From contig WVYQ01000023.1 of assembly GCA_011772865.1 (NCBI GenBank), forward strand, positions 271,097 through 335,096: DNA of 64,000 nucleotides, written 5' to 3'. Position 1 is the stretch's first letter, and the number at the start of each line of letters is the position of its first letter. Made by a program: the position numbers and the translations under genes. The notes under the pieces were generated by a model. That model saw nothing but the letters and a program-made list of their open reading frames with translations. It was not told the origin of the DNA and ran no database searches. The stretch is from Woeseiaceae bacterium. GTDB lineage: Bacteria > Pseudomonadota > Gammaproteobacteria > Steroidobacterales > Woeseiaceae. Positions 39,603 through 49,131 of this stretch are shown piece after piece.

Positions 39603-40423
39603 AAAAACAGGTAAAACGAGAAAAAGCTGACGTCGCCATAGAGCTCGGAGTCGTCATACCCGGCCCCGAGTTCCAGGTCCGTCCTTTGGGACAGGGGAAA
39701 CAGGTAGCGAACCGTATACGATTTGGTTCGCGAGCCAGTGAAAATGCTCTCCCAGGTTGATGCATCGAGAGTCCAGTTATTCAGCCCATGATCGATGCTC
39801 AGTGAAATGCTCGCGCGATGATCGACCAGCGAGTTGACCAGGCTCAGGCGCGTTACCGATAACAGGCGTGCAGCCTCGAGGCTGTCTGTAGGCCTGAAAG
39901 AGACGCTGTAGTCGTACTTGATGCCACGCAGCCGGAGGTTCGTGTTCTCGCTCGTTTGGAACCGGGCGGTCAGGCCGATGCCGTCGGCATCAAACGTGAT
40001 CTGGCGGCCCGGAAAAAAATCCGTCCTGGGGATTGTCAGATCGAAGTCCCGGTATTCATAGTCGGCCGAAATAGAGACGACAGCGTTTCTGAAGTAGCCG
40101 GAAGCTCGCCAGTCATTGGATTCGAGCACGTCCGGGTCGCCCCAGTACGCCACACCGACGCGGATCCCGACGGGATCAAAAAAATGATCCAGTTCCAGAT
40201 CCGCATACAGTGACTCGAGCTTGCGGCCGCTCTCGAGTTCTACCGAGCTCTTGGCGACTCCGGCTGACAGCCAGGTATCCTTGCCGAGCCCGACGCTGCC
40301 GACGAGCGCCGCACTGACGCCTCCATCGCTGTCACCCTCGGCCCCACCGCCCAGCATGAAGCCCTCGGCCGCAAACGCGGGGCCTGCGATAAGGAACAGC
40401 AGCAAGAATCTACAGGAGGACAT
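39590..40423 (-). CDS. Predicted outer-membrane beta-barrel protein
   Basis: Starting at ATG 40423 the 277-residue product has a short signal peptide (SCRFLLLFLIAGPAFAAEG) followed by alternating-residue beta strands throughout, and ends with FSFYLFFYGD, an aromatic-rich final strand. There are many short strand-turn repeats such as TWLSAGVAKSSVEL, VGVAYWGDPD, LRGIKYDY and DLELGAGYDDSELYGDV. Family and cargo are not recognised. Its ATG lies 14 nt inside the uppP reading frame, so expression is coupled to uppP. It converges on cca with a 13-nt overlap of 3' ends. Confidence 0.75.
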   Translation of the reverse strand: MSSCRFLLLFLIAGPAFAAEGFMLGGGAEGDSDGGVSAALVGSVGLGKDTWLSAGVAKSSVELESGRKLESLYADLELDHFFDPVGIRVGVAYWGDPDVLESNDWRASGYFRNAVVSISADYEYRDFDLTIPRTDFFPGRQITFDADGIGLTARFQTSENTNLRLRGIKYDYSVSFRPTDSLEAARLLSVTRLSLVNSLVDHRASISLSIDHGLNNWTLDASTWESIFTGSRTKSYTVRYLFPLSQRTDLELGAGYDDSELYGDVSFFSFYLFFYGD

Positions 40424-41207
40424 AAACGATGACCGCGGCCAGCACCAATCGATAAATCGCAAACGGCAACAAGCCGAGCGTGCTGACGAAGCGCATGAAG
40501 AATTCAATACTGAGGTAGGCCACGATGGCCGACACCGCGACGCCGGTCGTAAGTTGTCCCCAGGCAACCGCGTCGTCAGATGCCAGCAGACCGATCAACG
40601 AAAACAAAGTCGCCAACAAGATGACGGGAACGGCGAGCAGGAACGAAAACCTGGCCGCATCCTGCCGTTCGAGCCCGAGAAAGCGGGCAGCAGTTATGGT
40701 GACGCCCGACCGCGACGTGCCCGGCACCAGCGCCAGCGCCTGCGCCAGGCCGATTATCACTGCGTCTCGCAAGGTCACTTGCGAAATGCCGCGCTCACGG
40801 CGACCCAGGCGGTCGGCGAGAATCATCAGCACGGCATACCCCGACAGTGTTAACACAATCACCGATGGGCTGCGCAGGTTCGCTTCGATCCAGTCGACGA
40901 GCAGCAGGCCGGCGATGGCGGCGGGCACGGTCCCCAGGGCGATGCCGAGCGCGAGGCGTGATTCCACGGTCTCGACTTTGCCGCCGAGCACCTGCACGCC
41001 ACCCCTGATCAGTGCAAAGATGTCATTGCGAAAGAACGCCAGCACGGCGAGCAACGAACCGAAATGCACGGCGACATCGAATGCCAGCCCCTGGTCGGCC
41101 CAGGCGAAAAAATGCGGCACGAGCACCAGGTGCCCGGAACTCGAGATGGGCAGGAACTCGGTAAGTCCCTGCACGATGGCGAGGATGATGGCCTGCAGGT
41201 TCGTCAT
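40410..41207 (-). CDS. uppP: Undecaprenyl-diphosphate phosphatase
   Basis: Recycles the lipid carrier for peptidoglycan and other envelope polymers; its loss affects bacitracin sensitivity (BacA). The 265-residue multi-pass membrane protein has the two active-site repeats: GLTEFLPISSSGHLVLVPH and VPGTSRSGVTI. It lies 3 nt after the stop of the MidA-like gene and overlaps the start of the barrel gene. Confidence 0.95.
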   Translation of the reverse strand: MTNLQAIILAIVQGLTEFLPISSSGHLVLVPHFFAWADQGLAFDVAVHFGSLLAVLAFFRNDIFALIRGGVQVLGGKVETVESRLALGIALGTVPAAIAGLLLVDWIEANLRSPSVIVLTLSGYAVLMILADRLGRRERGISQVTLRDAVIIGLAQALALVPGTSRSGVTITAARFLGLERQDAARFSFLLAVPVILLATLFSLIGLLASDDAVAWGQLTTGVAVSAIVAYLSIEFFMRFVSTLGLLPFAIYRLVLAAVIVYVLL

Positions 41208-41210
41208 ACG

Positions 41211-42401
41211 TCAGCCCAGTGATGTGATCCGGTCGGCGAAACCGAACGCCGACGGCGTCGCCAGTACGCCGCGGCTCAATCCGAGACACTTGAAGTGCTC
41301 GCCCATTTCCGACGGCAGAGTAAGCAATTTAATCTCGCTCGACAATTTGAGCCGTGCGTCAGTCGTCAAATTGGCGAATTCGGCAAGATACCGGTCGACG
41401 CCCCCGCCGATCAGGAATTGCGCCTGCGTCACGAAACCAGCGATATCCAACCCGTTCGCGTCGGCCGCTTCTGCAATTGCCGTGAAGTCAACCCAGGTGG
41501 TCAGGTCCTGGATACCGGGTAGAACCAGGGGGTCATCGTGGGCGTGATGACGAAAGTGACACCGCAACCAGCCACCCGCCCTTTCGGGCGCGTAGTACTC
41601 GCGGCGGCCGACACCATAGTCGAATAGCAGGACGAGGCCCTGCCGCAGCGCGCTTGCAATATCGGCGATCCATTGCGGTGCCGCCAGGCTAAGCTCCGAG
41701 GCGTATCCGTCGGGAAGCGCGTCCCCGAGCGACTCTTCTATCGCGCCGACGGCGGCGACGAGCCGATCGGGGGCTGGCCGCTCGACCAGTTCGAAACCCG
41801 GGCCCGATGTGGTAACGCAAACCTGGTTGACGCCGGCGTCGCGTCGCACGAAGCGCTCCACGGGCAACGCATCCAGGACCTCGTTGGCGATAACGACTCC
41901 TGAAAACTCTGCCGGTATCGCATCAATCCACTCGACACGGCCAGCCTGCTCCGGCATTGCGCTGCGGATGCAGGCCTCCTGTCGCTGGCGAAGGTCAGCC
42001 GACACTTCGAGAATCTTGTAGTTACAGCCGATCACTGCGCCTGGCTGCGTCAGCTCGCGGAGAATGTCCACCGCCAACTTGCCGCTGCCGGCCCCGAACT
42101 CAAGGATTGCCGGCGACTCGAGCTCACCCAGTACATCGGTGCACTGACGCGCGACGATGCTGCCAAACAGGCTGGATATCTCAGGCGCCGTAACGAAATC
42201 GCCCGAGCGCCCGAACTTGCGCGAACCCGCGCTGTAATAGCCGAGACCCGGCGCATACAGGCAATGATGCATGTACTCCGCAAAACTGATCTCACCGCCG
42301 GCATCCCTGATTGTCGCGCGGAGGTGATCGGCGACTCTTTCGCTGTGAGCCATGCTGTCCGCATCCGGCTCGGGCAACGAAAACGATGAATGCTGTTGCA
42401 T
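41211..42401 (-). CDS. MidA/NDUFAF7-type SAM-dependent methyltransferase (DUF185)
   Basis: The 396-residue protein carries ISFAEYMHHCLYAPGLGYYSAG near the start, GRSGDFVTAPEISSLFG and the SAM-binding ILEFGAGSGKLAVDIL, the order typical of the DUF185/MidA family. In mitochondria the relative NDUFAF7 dimethylates an arginine of complex I; the bacterial substrate is unknown. LLFDYGVGRREYYAPERAGG and VDFTAIAEAA are further family landmarks. It is divergent from folM and followed by uppP. Confidence 0.88.
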   Translation of the reverse strand: MQQHSSFSLPEPDADSMAHSERVADHLRATIRDAGGEISFAEYMHHCLYAPGLGYYSAGSRKFGRSGDFVTAPEISSLFGSIVARQCTDVLGELESPAILEFGAGSGKLAVDILRELTQPGAVIGCNYKILEVSADLRQRQEACIRSAMPEQAGRVEWIDAIPAEFSGVVIANEVLDALPVERFVRRDAGVNQVCVTTSGPGFELVERPAPDRLVAAVGAIEESLGDALPDGYASELSLAAPQWIADIASALRQGLVLLFDYGVGRREYYAPERAGGWLRCHFRHHAHDDPLVLPGIQDLTTWVDFTAIAEAADANGLDIAGFVTQAQFLIGGGVDRYLAEFANLTTDARLKLSSEIKLLTLPSEMGEHFKCLGLSRGVLATPSAFGFADRITSLG

Positions 42402-42441
42402 AATGCGCCCTTTATAACGCGAATCTCAATCGGGTTCTTCG

Positions 42442-43194
42442 ATGTCGTTTTCCCTTAGTCTAGAAAACAAGGTTGCGCTGATTACCGGGTCGGCGCGCAG
42501 AATCGGTGCCACCATCGTCCGCGCATTGCACGCAGCCGGGGCCGACGTGGTCATTCACTACCGTGGATCCAACGATGAAGCGAGGCAACTGGCGGCAGAA
42601 CTCAATGCGCAGCGGCCGGACTCGGCTGCCACATTCGCTGCCGACCTGACACGGCTTGCCGGAATCGAGCAACTGGCCCGCGAAGCTTCGACCTGGCGCC
42701 CCCGCCTGGACATCCTCGTCAACAATGCGTCGAGCTTTTATCCGACGCCGGTCGGCACCATCACCGAGCAGCAGTGGGACGATCTCGTTGGCACCAATCT
42801 CAAGGCGCCGATGTTTTTGTCCCAGGCGGTGCTGCCAATGTTGCGTGACTCACGCGGGGTCATTATCAACATCGTCGACATCCACGCGCAGCGACCGCTG
42901 CGCGACCACCCTGTTTACGGGTCGGCGAAGGCCGGCCTCGTGATGTTGACCCGGTCGCTGGCCAAGGACCTCGCTCCGGACATCCGGGTCAATGGCGTCG
43001 CCCCGGGGGCGATTCTCTGGCCTGAAGATGGCATGAGTGATGAGACCAAAGATGCGATTCTCGATCAGGTCCCGCTCGGCAAACCGGGTTCGCCCGAGGA
43101 CATCGCCGGCGCGGTGTTGTTCCTTGCGCGTGACGCGACCTATGTGACCGGCCAGATCGTTGCGGTCGACGGCGGCCGTTCCCTGGGCTGGTAG
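42442..43194 (+). CDS. folM: Pteridine reductase (FolM-like short-chain dehydrogenase)
   Basis: NADPH-dependent reductase of dihydrofolate/dihydromonapterin. The 250-residue SDR fold has VALITGSARRIGATIVRAL (the SARRIG form is typical of pteridine reductases in place of the usual TGxxxGIG), LVNNASSFYPTPVG, and the catalytic Tyr/Lys in YGSAKAGL. Folate-pathway genes folK and folB are 1.3-2.9 kb away on the opposite strand, supporting a pterin role. It converges with the S41 gene, with a 2-nt gap between stops. Confidence 0.88.
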   Translation: MSFSLSLENKVALITGSARRIGATIVRALHAAGADVVIHYRGSNDEARQLAAELNAQRPDSAATFAADLTRLAGIEQLAREASTWRPRLDILVNNASSFYPTPVGTITEQQWDDLVGTNLKAPMFLSQAVLPMLRDSRGVIINIVDIHAQRPLRDHPVYGSAKAGLVMLTRSLAKDLAPDIRVNGVAPGAILWPEDGMSDETKDAILDQVPLGKPGSPEDIAGAVLFLARDATYVTGQIVAVDGGRSLGW

Positions 43195-43196
43195 CT

Positions 43197-44492
43197 CTAC
43201 CAGGCGCCCGCGAACTCTCGCCAGGCGGATCCTCGCGCGGGTATCGTGCGGGCGGGGTCGCTTCGCTGCTGGCGCGCTGACGCCGGCGCCGGCGGACAAG
43301 CGCCGTTCTGCAGGTAAGCGAGTGCGGCGACCATATTCGGGTCGTTCGGATCGCCGACCGGCAGATTGAGGTCGTCCGCAGCCGCGCAATCGGCCGGCAA
43401 ACCACCGAAGTAGTCTCCGAAACCGTCCGCATTGACGTTCTGGAAGGCCGTCAGCCGCAGAACATTGCCGCAGAACTCAAGACCAATCTGGCCGACAGGC
43501 TTGCCGAACGTCTGTGCGCCGACGACCGTGATCTCAACGTGCGGCTCCATGCCGTTAATGATGAGTTCACTGGCCGACGCCGTGGTCTGCGTCGTGATAA
43601 CGACCAGGCGCGACAGGCCTATCGAATTCACCAAACGAAGGAACAGCGTGTCGCTGTCGTATTCTGCCGCTCGATCGGCATTGAACCGGGTCCCGGTGAA
43701 CACGAGATTTTCGGCGATATCTCCTCCGAGCAAGTCGCCGAGGAATTCAGCCGTCGATAACAGGCCCCCGCTGTTGTAGCGCAGGTCGATAACCACATCG
43801 GTAACACCATTGGCCTGGAATTCACCGAAAGCCGAGTCGAGCTGGGCATTGGCCGTGGCGACAAACGTCGACAGCTCAACATAGCCGACAGGCGGCCCGG
43901 CGGCGGTTGGAATCAGCTGCCATTGGGGGACAGGGTCGATTGTGACCACGTCCTTGACGACCGTGACTGTGAACTCGGTGACGCCGTCGGTTTCGCGCAG
44001 CGTGAACTCAACCGCATCGGCCGCCAGCGCAGCGTCGAGGCCCTCACCCGCATCAATCTCGGCAATGCTGCGGCCATCAATAGCGATGATCCTCTGACCG
44101 CGCGAGAAGCCGGCCCCGGCGGCCGGGCTGCCCGCGAATACTTGTGTAAGGCGAAGATCATCGGCGCCGAGACGTTCCCAGCTAAAGCCGAATCCCAGGT
44201 ACTGGCCGGCACCGAAGAATGCCGCATCCGCTGCCGCCGACCCGATGTAGCTGAAGGTATCGAGTGGCTGCACCTGGATCATGCTTGCCAGGAGTTCCGC
44301 GGGATCGTTGTAATCCCGGACCCGGGTTTTGGCCGGCAGCAGGTCGTTCCAGAAATACCAGAATTCTGTCGCATCACGGACGAAGCGTTTCTGGTCCCTC
44401 GCCGAGCACGTATAGCCATCGCCGCTGCTGTCGTCCGAGATCTCGCACGCCGACAGCACCAGAACCAGGCTCAGTAGGATTAACTTGCGCAT
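43197..44492 (-). CDS. S41-family peptidase lipoprotein with PDZ domain
   Basis: The 431-residue precursor has a lipobox VLVLSACEIS, so it is probably lipid-anchored. A PDZ domain lies around residues 100-180 (SPAAGAGFSRGQRIIAIDG). The S41 tail-protease core follows: VVIDLRYNSGGLLS, the nucleophile region TTASASELIINGM, and VVGAQTFGKPVGQIG. These are secreted C-terminal-processing-type serine proteases; the substrate is unknown. The C-terminus is low-complexity and ends in RQQRSDPARTIPARGS, an unusual basic tail. It starts 21 nt after folK on the same strand, so it may be co-transcribed. Confidence 0.85.
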   Translation of the reverse strand: MRKLILLSLVLVLSACEISDDSSGDGYTCSARDQKRFVRDATEFWYFWNDLLPAKTRVRDYNDPAELLASMIQVQPLDTFSYIGSAAADAAFFGAGQYLGFGFSWERLGADDLRLTQVFAGSPAAGAGFSRGQRIIAIDGRSIAEIDAGEGLDAALAADAVEFTLRETDGVTEFTVTVVKDVVTIDPVPQWQLIPTAAGPPVGYVELSTFVATANAQLDSAFGEFQANGVTDVVIDLRYNSGGLLSTAEFLGDLLGGDIAENLVFTGTRFNADRAAEYDSDTLFLRLVNSIGLSRLVVITTQTTASASELIINGMEPHVEITVVGAQTFGKPVGQIGLEFCGNVLRLTAFQNVNADGFGDYFGGLPADCAAADDLNLPVGDPNDPNMVAALAYLQNGACPPAPASARQQRSDPARTIPARGSAWREFAGAW

Positions 44493-44513
44493 GACAGCTC
44501 CGCTGTTCCTGCT

Positions 44514-45002
44514 TTACAGGATAACGTCGATGGGGGTCATCGGGTGACGGCCTGTGTCACATTCCTGCCAATGATCCCGCATCGAACGGCCCGTTTCGGG
44601 GTGAACCAGGTCCGGCGCCAGCTCCGCCAGGGGGCCGAGCACGAAGACATATTCGAGCACATCTGGCCGGGGAATCCGGAGTGGCGGCTCGTCGATAATG
44701 CTGTCGCCGTACATCAACAGGTCGATGTCGAGCGGCCGCGAGGAGAACTTTGCGCCACCGCGCTGCCGGCCTGCCTTATCGTGAATTTCCTCGATGTGCC
44801 GCTGGATTTCGAGCGGCTCTTCTTGCGACTCGAACGCTGCAACGAGATTGAGGAAGTCGGCACCGTCGAAACCAACCGCGGCGTTGCGGTAGGTGCCCGA
44901 AAGACTGACGGCGCCGAATCGCTGCCTGAGTTCACCTACACCGAGCCGAAGGTTGTTCTCGGCATCGATGTTGCTGCCGAGACTGAGGTAAACGGTCGCC
45001 AT
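44514..45002 (-). CDS. folK: 2-amino-4-hydroxy-6-hydroxymethyldihydropteridine pyrophosphokinase
   Basis: Activates 6-hydroxymethyldihydropterin with ATP for folate synthesis. The 162-residue protein starts MATVYLSLGSNIDAENNL and contains the signature RPLDIDLLMYG and RIPRPDVLEYVFVLGPL. It follows folB by 5 nt on the same strand, a typical folate-operon arrangement. Confidence 0.95.
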   Translation of the reverse strand: MATVYLSLGSNIDAENNLRLGVGELRQRFGAVSLSGTYRNAAVGFDGADFLNLVAAFESQEEPLEIQRHIEEIHDKAGRQRGGAKFSSRPLDIDLLMYGDSIIDEPPLRIPRPDVLEYVFVLGPLAELAPDLVHPETGRSMRDHWQECDTGRHPMTPIDVIL

Positions 45003-45007
45003 GGTCC

Positions 45008-45373
45008 CTAGCCCGCCCCTGGACGCGCACCCCTCTCGATCAGGACGCCGACATCCCGGGCCCCGCGTATCGCCCCGGGTTTGTTGACCCGGACCTTGAC
45101 CCAGGCAACTTCGAATTCCTCGAGCACGATTGCCGCGACTTTCTCCGCCAGCGTTTCCACCAGCTGGAAGTCGGACTCGCCGACAAACTCCTGGAGGCGC
45201 TTCGCGACGAGCTTGTAGTTGAGCGTGTCATCGACGCTGTCCGTCGCGGCAGCTTTGCGTATGTCGACCGCCATCTCGAGGTCGATAGCGACCGTCTGAC
45301 GAATCTTGCGTTCCCATTCCCAGATTCCGATGACTGTTTCGATCCTGAGATCGTGCAGGAAAATTATGTCCAT
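45008..45373 (-). CDS. folB: Dihydroneopterin aldolase
   Basis: Converts dihydroneopterin to 6-hydroxymethyldihydropterin, the step before folK. The 121-residue protein begins IIFLHDLRIETVIGIWEWERK and has the family's LNYKLVAKRLQEFV, FQLVETLAEKVA and catalytic lysine segment RVNKPGAI. It starts 3 nt after the tsaD stop codon. Genes tsaD-folB-folK form one tight run. Confidence 0.95.
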   Translation of the reverse strand: MDIIFLHDLRIETVIGIWEWERKIRQTVAIDLEMAVDIRKAAATDSVDDTLNYKLVAKRLQEFVGESDFQLVETLAEKVAAIVLEEFEVAWVKVRVNKPGAIRGARDVGVLIERGARPGAG

Positions 45374-45376
45374 AGA

Positions 45377-46399
45377 TCAGGATCCATCCGCTGCGGCCGG
45401 GCGCGTCAGTTGGTTAAGTGACCAGCGGGCCTGGGCCCGAATTTCGGTGGCAGTTGCGGCGTCGGCGAGCCTGAGCGCTCCTGCGATTGCGATCATCGCG
45501 CCATTGTCCGTGCAGTAAGCCATACGGGGGTAGTAAACCCGACCGTCGAATCGCGCCGCCATATCCTGCCGCAAGAGCTTATTGGCGCCGACGCCACCCG
45601 CGATGACGACCCGATCAAGAGCCCGTTTCTTCGCGGCTTGCAATGTGCGGCCGATGAGCGTGTCGACCGCGGCCCGCTGGAATGATGCCGCGAGATCGGC
45701 GCGACGTTTTTCGTAACTGCCATCTTCCCGGGCCTTGCGAACTTCGAGCATGACCGCGGTCTTGAGCCCGCTGAAACTGAAGTCGAAGCCCGGTCGATTA
45801 AGCATCGGTCGCGGCAACGCGTACGCCGCGTCATCCCCGTCCTCGGCCAGCGCGGCCAGCGCTGGCCCACCCGGGTAGCCGAGCCCCAGCAGCTTGGCCG
45901 TTTTGTCGAACGCCTCCCCAACTGCGTCGTCGAGCGTGGTCCCGAGCACCTCGTACTCACCCAGGCCGGAGACCGAGATCAGCATCGAGTGTCCGCCCGA
46001 TACAAGCAGCGCAAGGAACGGGTAATCGGGAGGCTCGTCTTCCAGCATTGGCGCGAGCAAATGGCCCTCCATGTGGTGGATCGGAATGACCGGGCACTCC
46101 CAGGCAAGCGCCAGGCCGTTGGCCAGGCCGCTGCCCACCATCAGTGCGCCGACGAGGCCCGGTCCCGCCGTGTAGGCGACGGCGTCCGGTCGTTCGACGC
46201 CGGCCTCATCCAGCACTTGCTGGATCAGCGGCAACAGGCAGCGAATATGGTCGCGCGAGGCGATTTCGGGGACGACGCCACCGTACATGGCGTGCAGGTC
46301 GACCTGGCTGTGCAGCGCATCCGCTATCAGGCCCCGGTCGGTGCCGTACAGCGCCACGCCGGTCTCATCACAGCTGGTTTCAATGCCTAGGACGTTCAT
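45377..46399 (-). CDS. tsaD: tRNA N6-adenosine threonylcarbamoyltransferase
   Basis: Catalytic subunit for t6A37 modification of ANN-decoding tRNAs. The 340-residue protein has [13 protein letters not shown] at the start and the metal-binding [10 protein letters not shown] (H-x-x-x-H), plus the ASKR-type VSGGHSMLI and [10 protein letters not shown]. The window's own intron-split CAU tRNA would have A37 as the first base of the 3' exon, so correct splicing is needed before the base can be modified in its native context. It diverges from rpsU, the common gammaproteobacterial arrangement. Confidence 0.96.
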   Translation of the reverse strand: MNVLGIETSCDETGVALYGTDRGLIADALHSQVDLHAMYGGVVPEIASRDHIRCLLPLIQQVLDEAGVERPDAVAYTAGPGLVGALMVGSGLANGLALAWECPVIPIHHMEGHLLAPMLEDEPPDYPFLALLVSGGHSMLISVSGLGEYEVLGTTLDDAVGEAFDKTAKLLGLGYPGGPALAALAEDGDDAAYALPRPMLNRPGFDFSFSGLKTAVMLEVRKAREDGSYEKRRADLAASFQRAAVDTLIGRTLQAAKKRALDRVVIAGGVGANKLLRQDMAARFDGRVYYPRMAYCTDNGAMIAIAGALRLADAATATEIRAQARWSLNQLTRPAAADGS

Positions 46400-46428
46400 A
46401 GGCGGGGCATATTAGCGCACCTCGGGGC

Positions 46429-46458
46429 TTGGAATTGGTGTTTCTCTGCCGGTATAAT
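46429..46458 (+). promoter_or_regulatory. rpsU promoter
   Basis: TTGGAA (46429-46434) and a consensus TATAAT (46453-46458) are separated by 18 nt, about 56 nt before the rpsU start codon. This would start the rpsU-yqeY-dnaG transcript. Confidence 0.8.
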
Positions 46459-46470
46459 ACGCGGCTGAGC

Positions 46471-46490
46471 CCCGGCCCTGTGCCGGGTTT
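46471..46490 (+). promoter_or_regulatory. Leader hairpin of rpsU
   Basis: CCCGGC (46471-46476) and GCCGGG (46482-46487) form a 6-bp GC stem with a 5-nt loop, immediately followed by TTTATTT, between the promoter and rpsU. It could be an attenuator or an S21 autoregulatory element; the interrupted T run makes full termination unlikely. Confidence 0.5.
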
Positions 46491-46514
46491 ATTTATGTTT
46501 GGAACCACGACCGT

Positions 46515-46730
46515 ATGCCCAGTGTTCGCGTAAAAGAGAATGAGTACTTCGACTCGGCGTTGCGCCGCTTCAAGCGCGCCTGCGAGAAGGCCGGCATCCT
46601 GACGGAATTGCGCCGTCGGGAGTACTACGAAAAGCCGACGCAGGAACGCAAGCGCAAGAAAGCCGCCGCTGTCAAACGGCACATGAAGCGCCTGTCTCGC
46701 GAAGAGGCCAAGCGCAAGCGCCTCTATTGA
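46515..46730 (+). CDS. rpsU: 30S ribosomal protein S21
   Basis: A 71-residue basic protein, [27 protein letters not shown] at the start and [23 protein letters not shown] at the end, the standard S21 sequence. It assists mRNA start-site recognition on the small subunit. The gene heads the classical S21-primase-sigma cluster. Confidence 0.97.
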   Translation: MPSVRVKENEYFDSALRRFKRACEKAGILTELRRREYYEKPTQERKRKKAAAVKRHMKRLSREEAKRKRLY

Positions 46731-46764
46731 AGTGCCGCCCCGCTCCGCGCCCGCGGAGTACGCC

Positions 46765-47211
46765 ATGTCCCTGAAAGCCCAGATCACAGATGACATGAAG
46801 TCCGCCCTGAAGGCCGGCGAGAAAGATCGGCTCAAGGTCGTGCGCCTTATTCTCGCCGCAATCAAGCAGGTCGAGGTCGATACGCGGGCCGAACTCGATG
46901 ATGCCGGTGTCCTGTCCGTGCTGGACAAGATGGTCAAACAGCGTCGCGACTCGGTCGAGCAGTTTGAAAAGGGTGGCCGCGATGATCTCGCGGCAATCGA
47001 ACGGGCCGAGATCGAGATTCTCGAGACCTACCTGCCCGAACAACTTGCAGAAGAAGAACTCGATGCCATGATCAGTGAGGCCATCAGTGCGACTGGCGCC
47101 GAGAGCATCCGTGACATGGGCAAGGTGATGGGACAAATCAAAGCGCAGGCCGCGGGCCGCGCCGATATGGGCGCCGTCGGCGCCAGGGTCAAGGCGCGGC
47201 TCGGCCAGTAA
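46765..47211 (+). CDS. yqeY: GatB/YqeY domain protein
   Basis: The ATG at 46765 gives a 148-residue protein, MSLKAQITDDMKSALKAGEKDRLKVVRLI, with the helical YqeY domain related to the tRNA-binding tail of GatB. Its exact function is not established, but it is regularly found between rpsU and dnaG. The longer frame from GTG 46732 adds an unlikely proline-rich start. It is 34 nt after rpsU. Confidence 0.92.
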   Translation: MSLKAQITDDMKSALKAGEKDRLKVVRLILAAIKQVEVDTRAELDDAGVLSVLDKMVKQRRDSVEQFEKGGRDDLAAIERAEIEILETYLPEQLAEEELDAMISEAISATGAESIRDMGKVMGQIKAQAAGRADMGAVGARVKARLGQ

Positions 47212-47304
47212 TTCTCCTTGACTGGCGCACCGCGCCGGAACGACTATGCTTTACGATTAAGGTGCCGGTAGACCCGGAACCTCGGAGTTGCCGTTTATTT
47301 CAGT

Positions 47305-49053
47305 ATGGCTGGATTGATTCCCCAGGATTTCATCGATGATCTTGTCGCTCGTGCCGACATCGTCGAGGTTGTCGGCAAGCGCATTCAGCTCAAGAAGGCG
47401 GGCCGGGAGTTCAAGGCCTGTTGTCCATTCCATGACGAGAAGACGCCGTCATTCACCGTAAGCCCGTCGAAAGGCTTCTACCACTGCTTCGGCTGCGGAG
47501 CGCACGGCACGGCTATCGGCTTTCTGATGGAGTACGAGCACATGAGCTTCGTCGAGGCAATCGAAAGCCTCGCGGGCACAATGGGCGTCAATGTGCCGCG
47601 CAATGAAAGCGACAAACCCGCCCGGCGTTACGACGAATTGTTCTCCCTGATGAGCAACGTCGAACGCCATTATCGTGAGTGCCTGCGCGATCATGCGGAG
47701 GCCGTCGATTACCTCAAGCAACGTGGTATCGATGGTGCGACGGCCAAGCGGTTTGGCATCGGATTCGCCCCCGATGGCTGGAGCAACGTGCTCGACAAAT
47801 TCGGCGCGACCAAGGAGGCGACCGAGCGGCTGCTGGCAACCGGGCTGATCATCCGCAAGGACAACGGTCAGCACTACGACCGGTTCCGCGAGCGAATCAT
47901 GTTTCCGATTCGGGACACACGCGGTCGGACTGTTGGATTTGGCGGACGGGCGCTCGGCGATGGCGAACCGAAATACCTGAATTCGCCGGAGACCGTACTG
48001 TTCCACAAAGGTCGCGAGCTTTATGGCCTGTACGAAGCCCGACAGGCGTTGCGCCAGATCGACAGGCTCGTCGTGGTCGAGGGATATATGGACGTCGTGG
48101 CGCTCGCGCGGCATGGAATCGACTTCTCCCTTGCCACGCTGGGTACGGCGACAACCGGGGACCACCTTAATCTGCTATTCCGTTTGACCGACTCCGTTTG
48201 CTTCTGTTTCGATGGCGACCGGGCCGGCAAAGCCGCCGCCTGGCGTGCACTCGAAAACGCGCTGCCGCACATTCGCGAGGGACGCCAGATTCGCTTCGTC
48301 TTCCTGCCGGAGGGGCATGACCCGGATACCTACGTCAACGAATTCGGTGCCGATGCGTTCGTAAAGGAACTCGAGGCAGGGGTCGCGCTATCAGATTTCC
48401 TGATCGGTGAGTTGGCAAGCCAGGTCGACATGACCACGGTTGACGGCAAGGCGAGGCTCGCCGAGCTCGCGAAACCGCTGATCAGGAAGATTCCTCAAGG
48501 TGTGTACCGCGAACTGTTGATCGACAGCCTGGCCGATGCAGTTGGCCTGACCGCAAGCAAGCTGGAACGCATGATCGGTAGCGGGGACGCGGATACCGGC
48601 ATGGGCACGGCAGCTGGAAAACCGGTTTCGTCCCGCAGTGGCCGCCTGAAAGTCAGTGGCGGACGTCCGTCGGTGGTGCGCCGCGCGATTACCTTGCTCC
48701 TGCACAATCCGGGCGCCGGCGACAAACTCGATATCGAGAAACTGGCCGGCGTCAGCCGGCCCGGCGTCGGCCTGTTGCACGACCTGATTGAAACCGTGCA
48801 GGAGGAACCCCATATAACGACGGCCGGGTTACTCGAGCGTTGGCGGCATCATGAAGAGGGTCGCCATCTGGGCAAGCTCGCCGCAGTCGAGCTTCCCGAT
48901 GAGGACGATTTTGACCCGGTTGCCGAGTTAGCGGAGTGCCTGGCACAGCTGGAGCTCGCCGGGCGCCGGGAGAGAATTGATTTTTTAATTGAAAAACAAA
49001 AGCTTAGCTCACTCACTGACGAAGAGAAGAGCGAGCTTCGACAGTTGCACTGA
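47305..49053 (+). CDS. dnaG: DNA primase
   Basis: Synthesises RNA primers at the replication fork. The 582-residue protein has the N-terminal zinc-binding domain (CPFHDEKTPSFTVSP and CFGCG), the catalytic core with FGGRALGDGEPKYLNSPET, the TOPRIM segment VVVEGYMDVVALA (catalytic Glu) and CFDGDRAGKAA (Asp-x-Asp), and a C-terminal helicase-binding domain. A 93-nt gap separates it from yqeY and 78 nt separate it from rpoD. Confidence 0.96.
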   Translation: MAGLIPQDFIDDLVARADIVEVVGKRIQLKKAGREFKACCPFHDEKTPSFTVSPSKGFYHCFGCGAHGTAIGFLMEYEHMSFVEAIESLAGTMGVNVPRNESDKPARRYDELFSLMSNVERHYRECLRDHAEAVDYLKQRGIDGATAKRFGIGFAPDGWSNVLDKFGATKEATERLLATGLIIRKDNGQHYDRFRERIMFPIRDTRGRTVGFGGRALGDGEPKYLNSPETVLFHKGRELYGLYEARQALRQIDRLVVVEGYMDVVALARHGIDFSLATLGTATTGDHLNLLFRLTDSVCFCFDGDRAGKAAAWRALENALPHIREGRQIRFVFLPEGHDPDTYVNEFGADAFVKELEAGVALSDFLIGELASQVDMTTVDGKARLAELAKPLIRKIPQGVYRELLIDSLADAVGLTASKLERMIGSGDADTGMGTAAGKPVSSRSGRLKVSGGRPSVVRRAITLLLHNPGAGDKLDIEKLAGVSRPGVGLLHDLIETVQEEPHITTAGLLERWRHHEEGRHLGKLAAVELPDEDDFDPVAELAECLAQLELAGRRERIDFLIEKQKLSSLTDEEKSELRQLH

Positions 49054-49088
49054 GACCGGAATTTCTGGCTTGGACCCTGTCAAATTAG

Positions 49089-49094
49089 TATAAT
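49089..49094 (+). promoter_or_regulatory. Candidate rpoD promoter -10
   Basis: A consensus TATAAT lies after the dnaG stop and would place the transcript start near 49101. A TTGGAC at 49070-49075 has only 13 nt to the -10, so the -35 is not convincing. If correct, a start codon at 49102 would be leaderless, which favours the TTG start at 49132. Confidence 0.5.
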
Positions 49095-49131
49095 TACCCG
49101 TTTGCATTCATCACATGGAGGTCCTCTGGCC

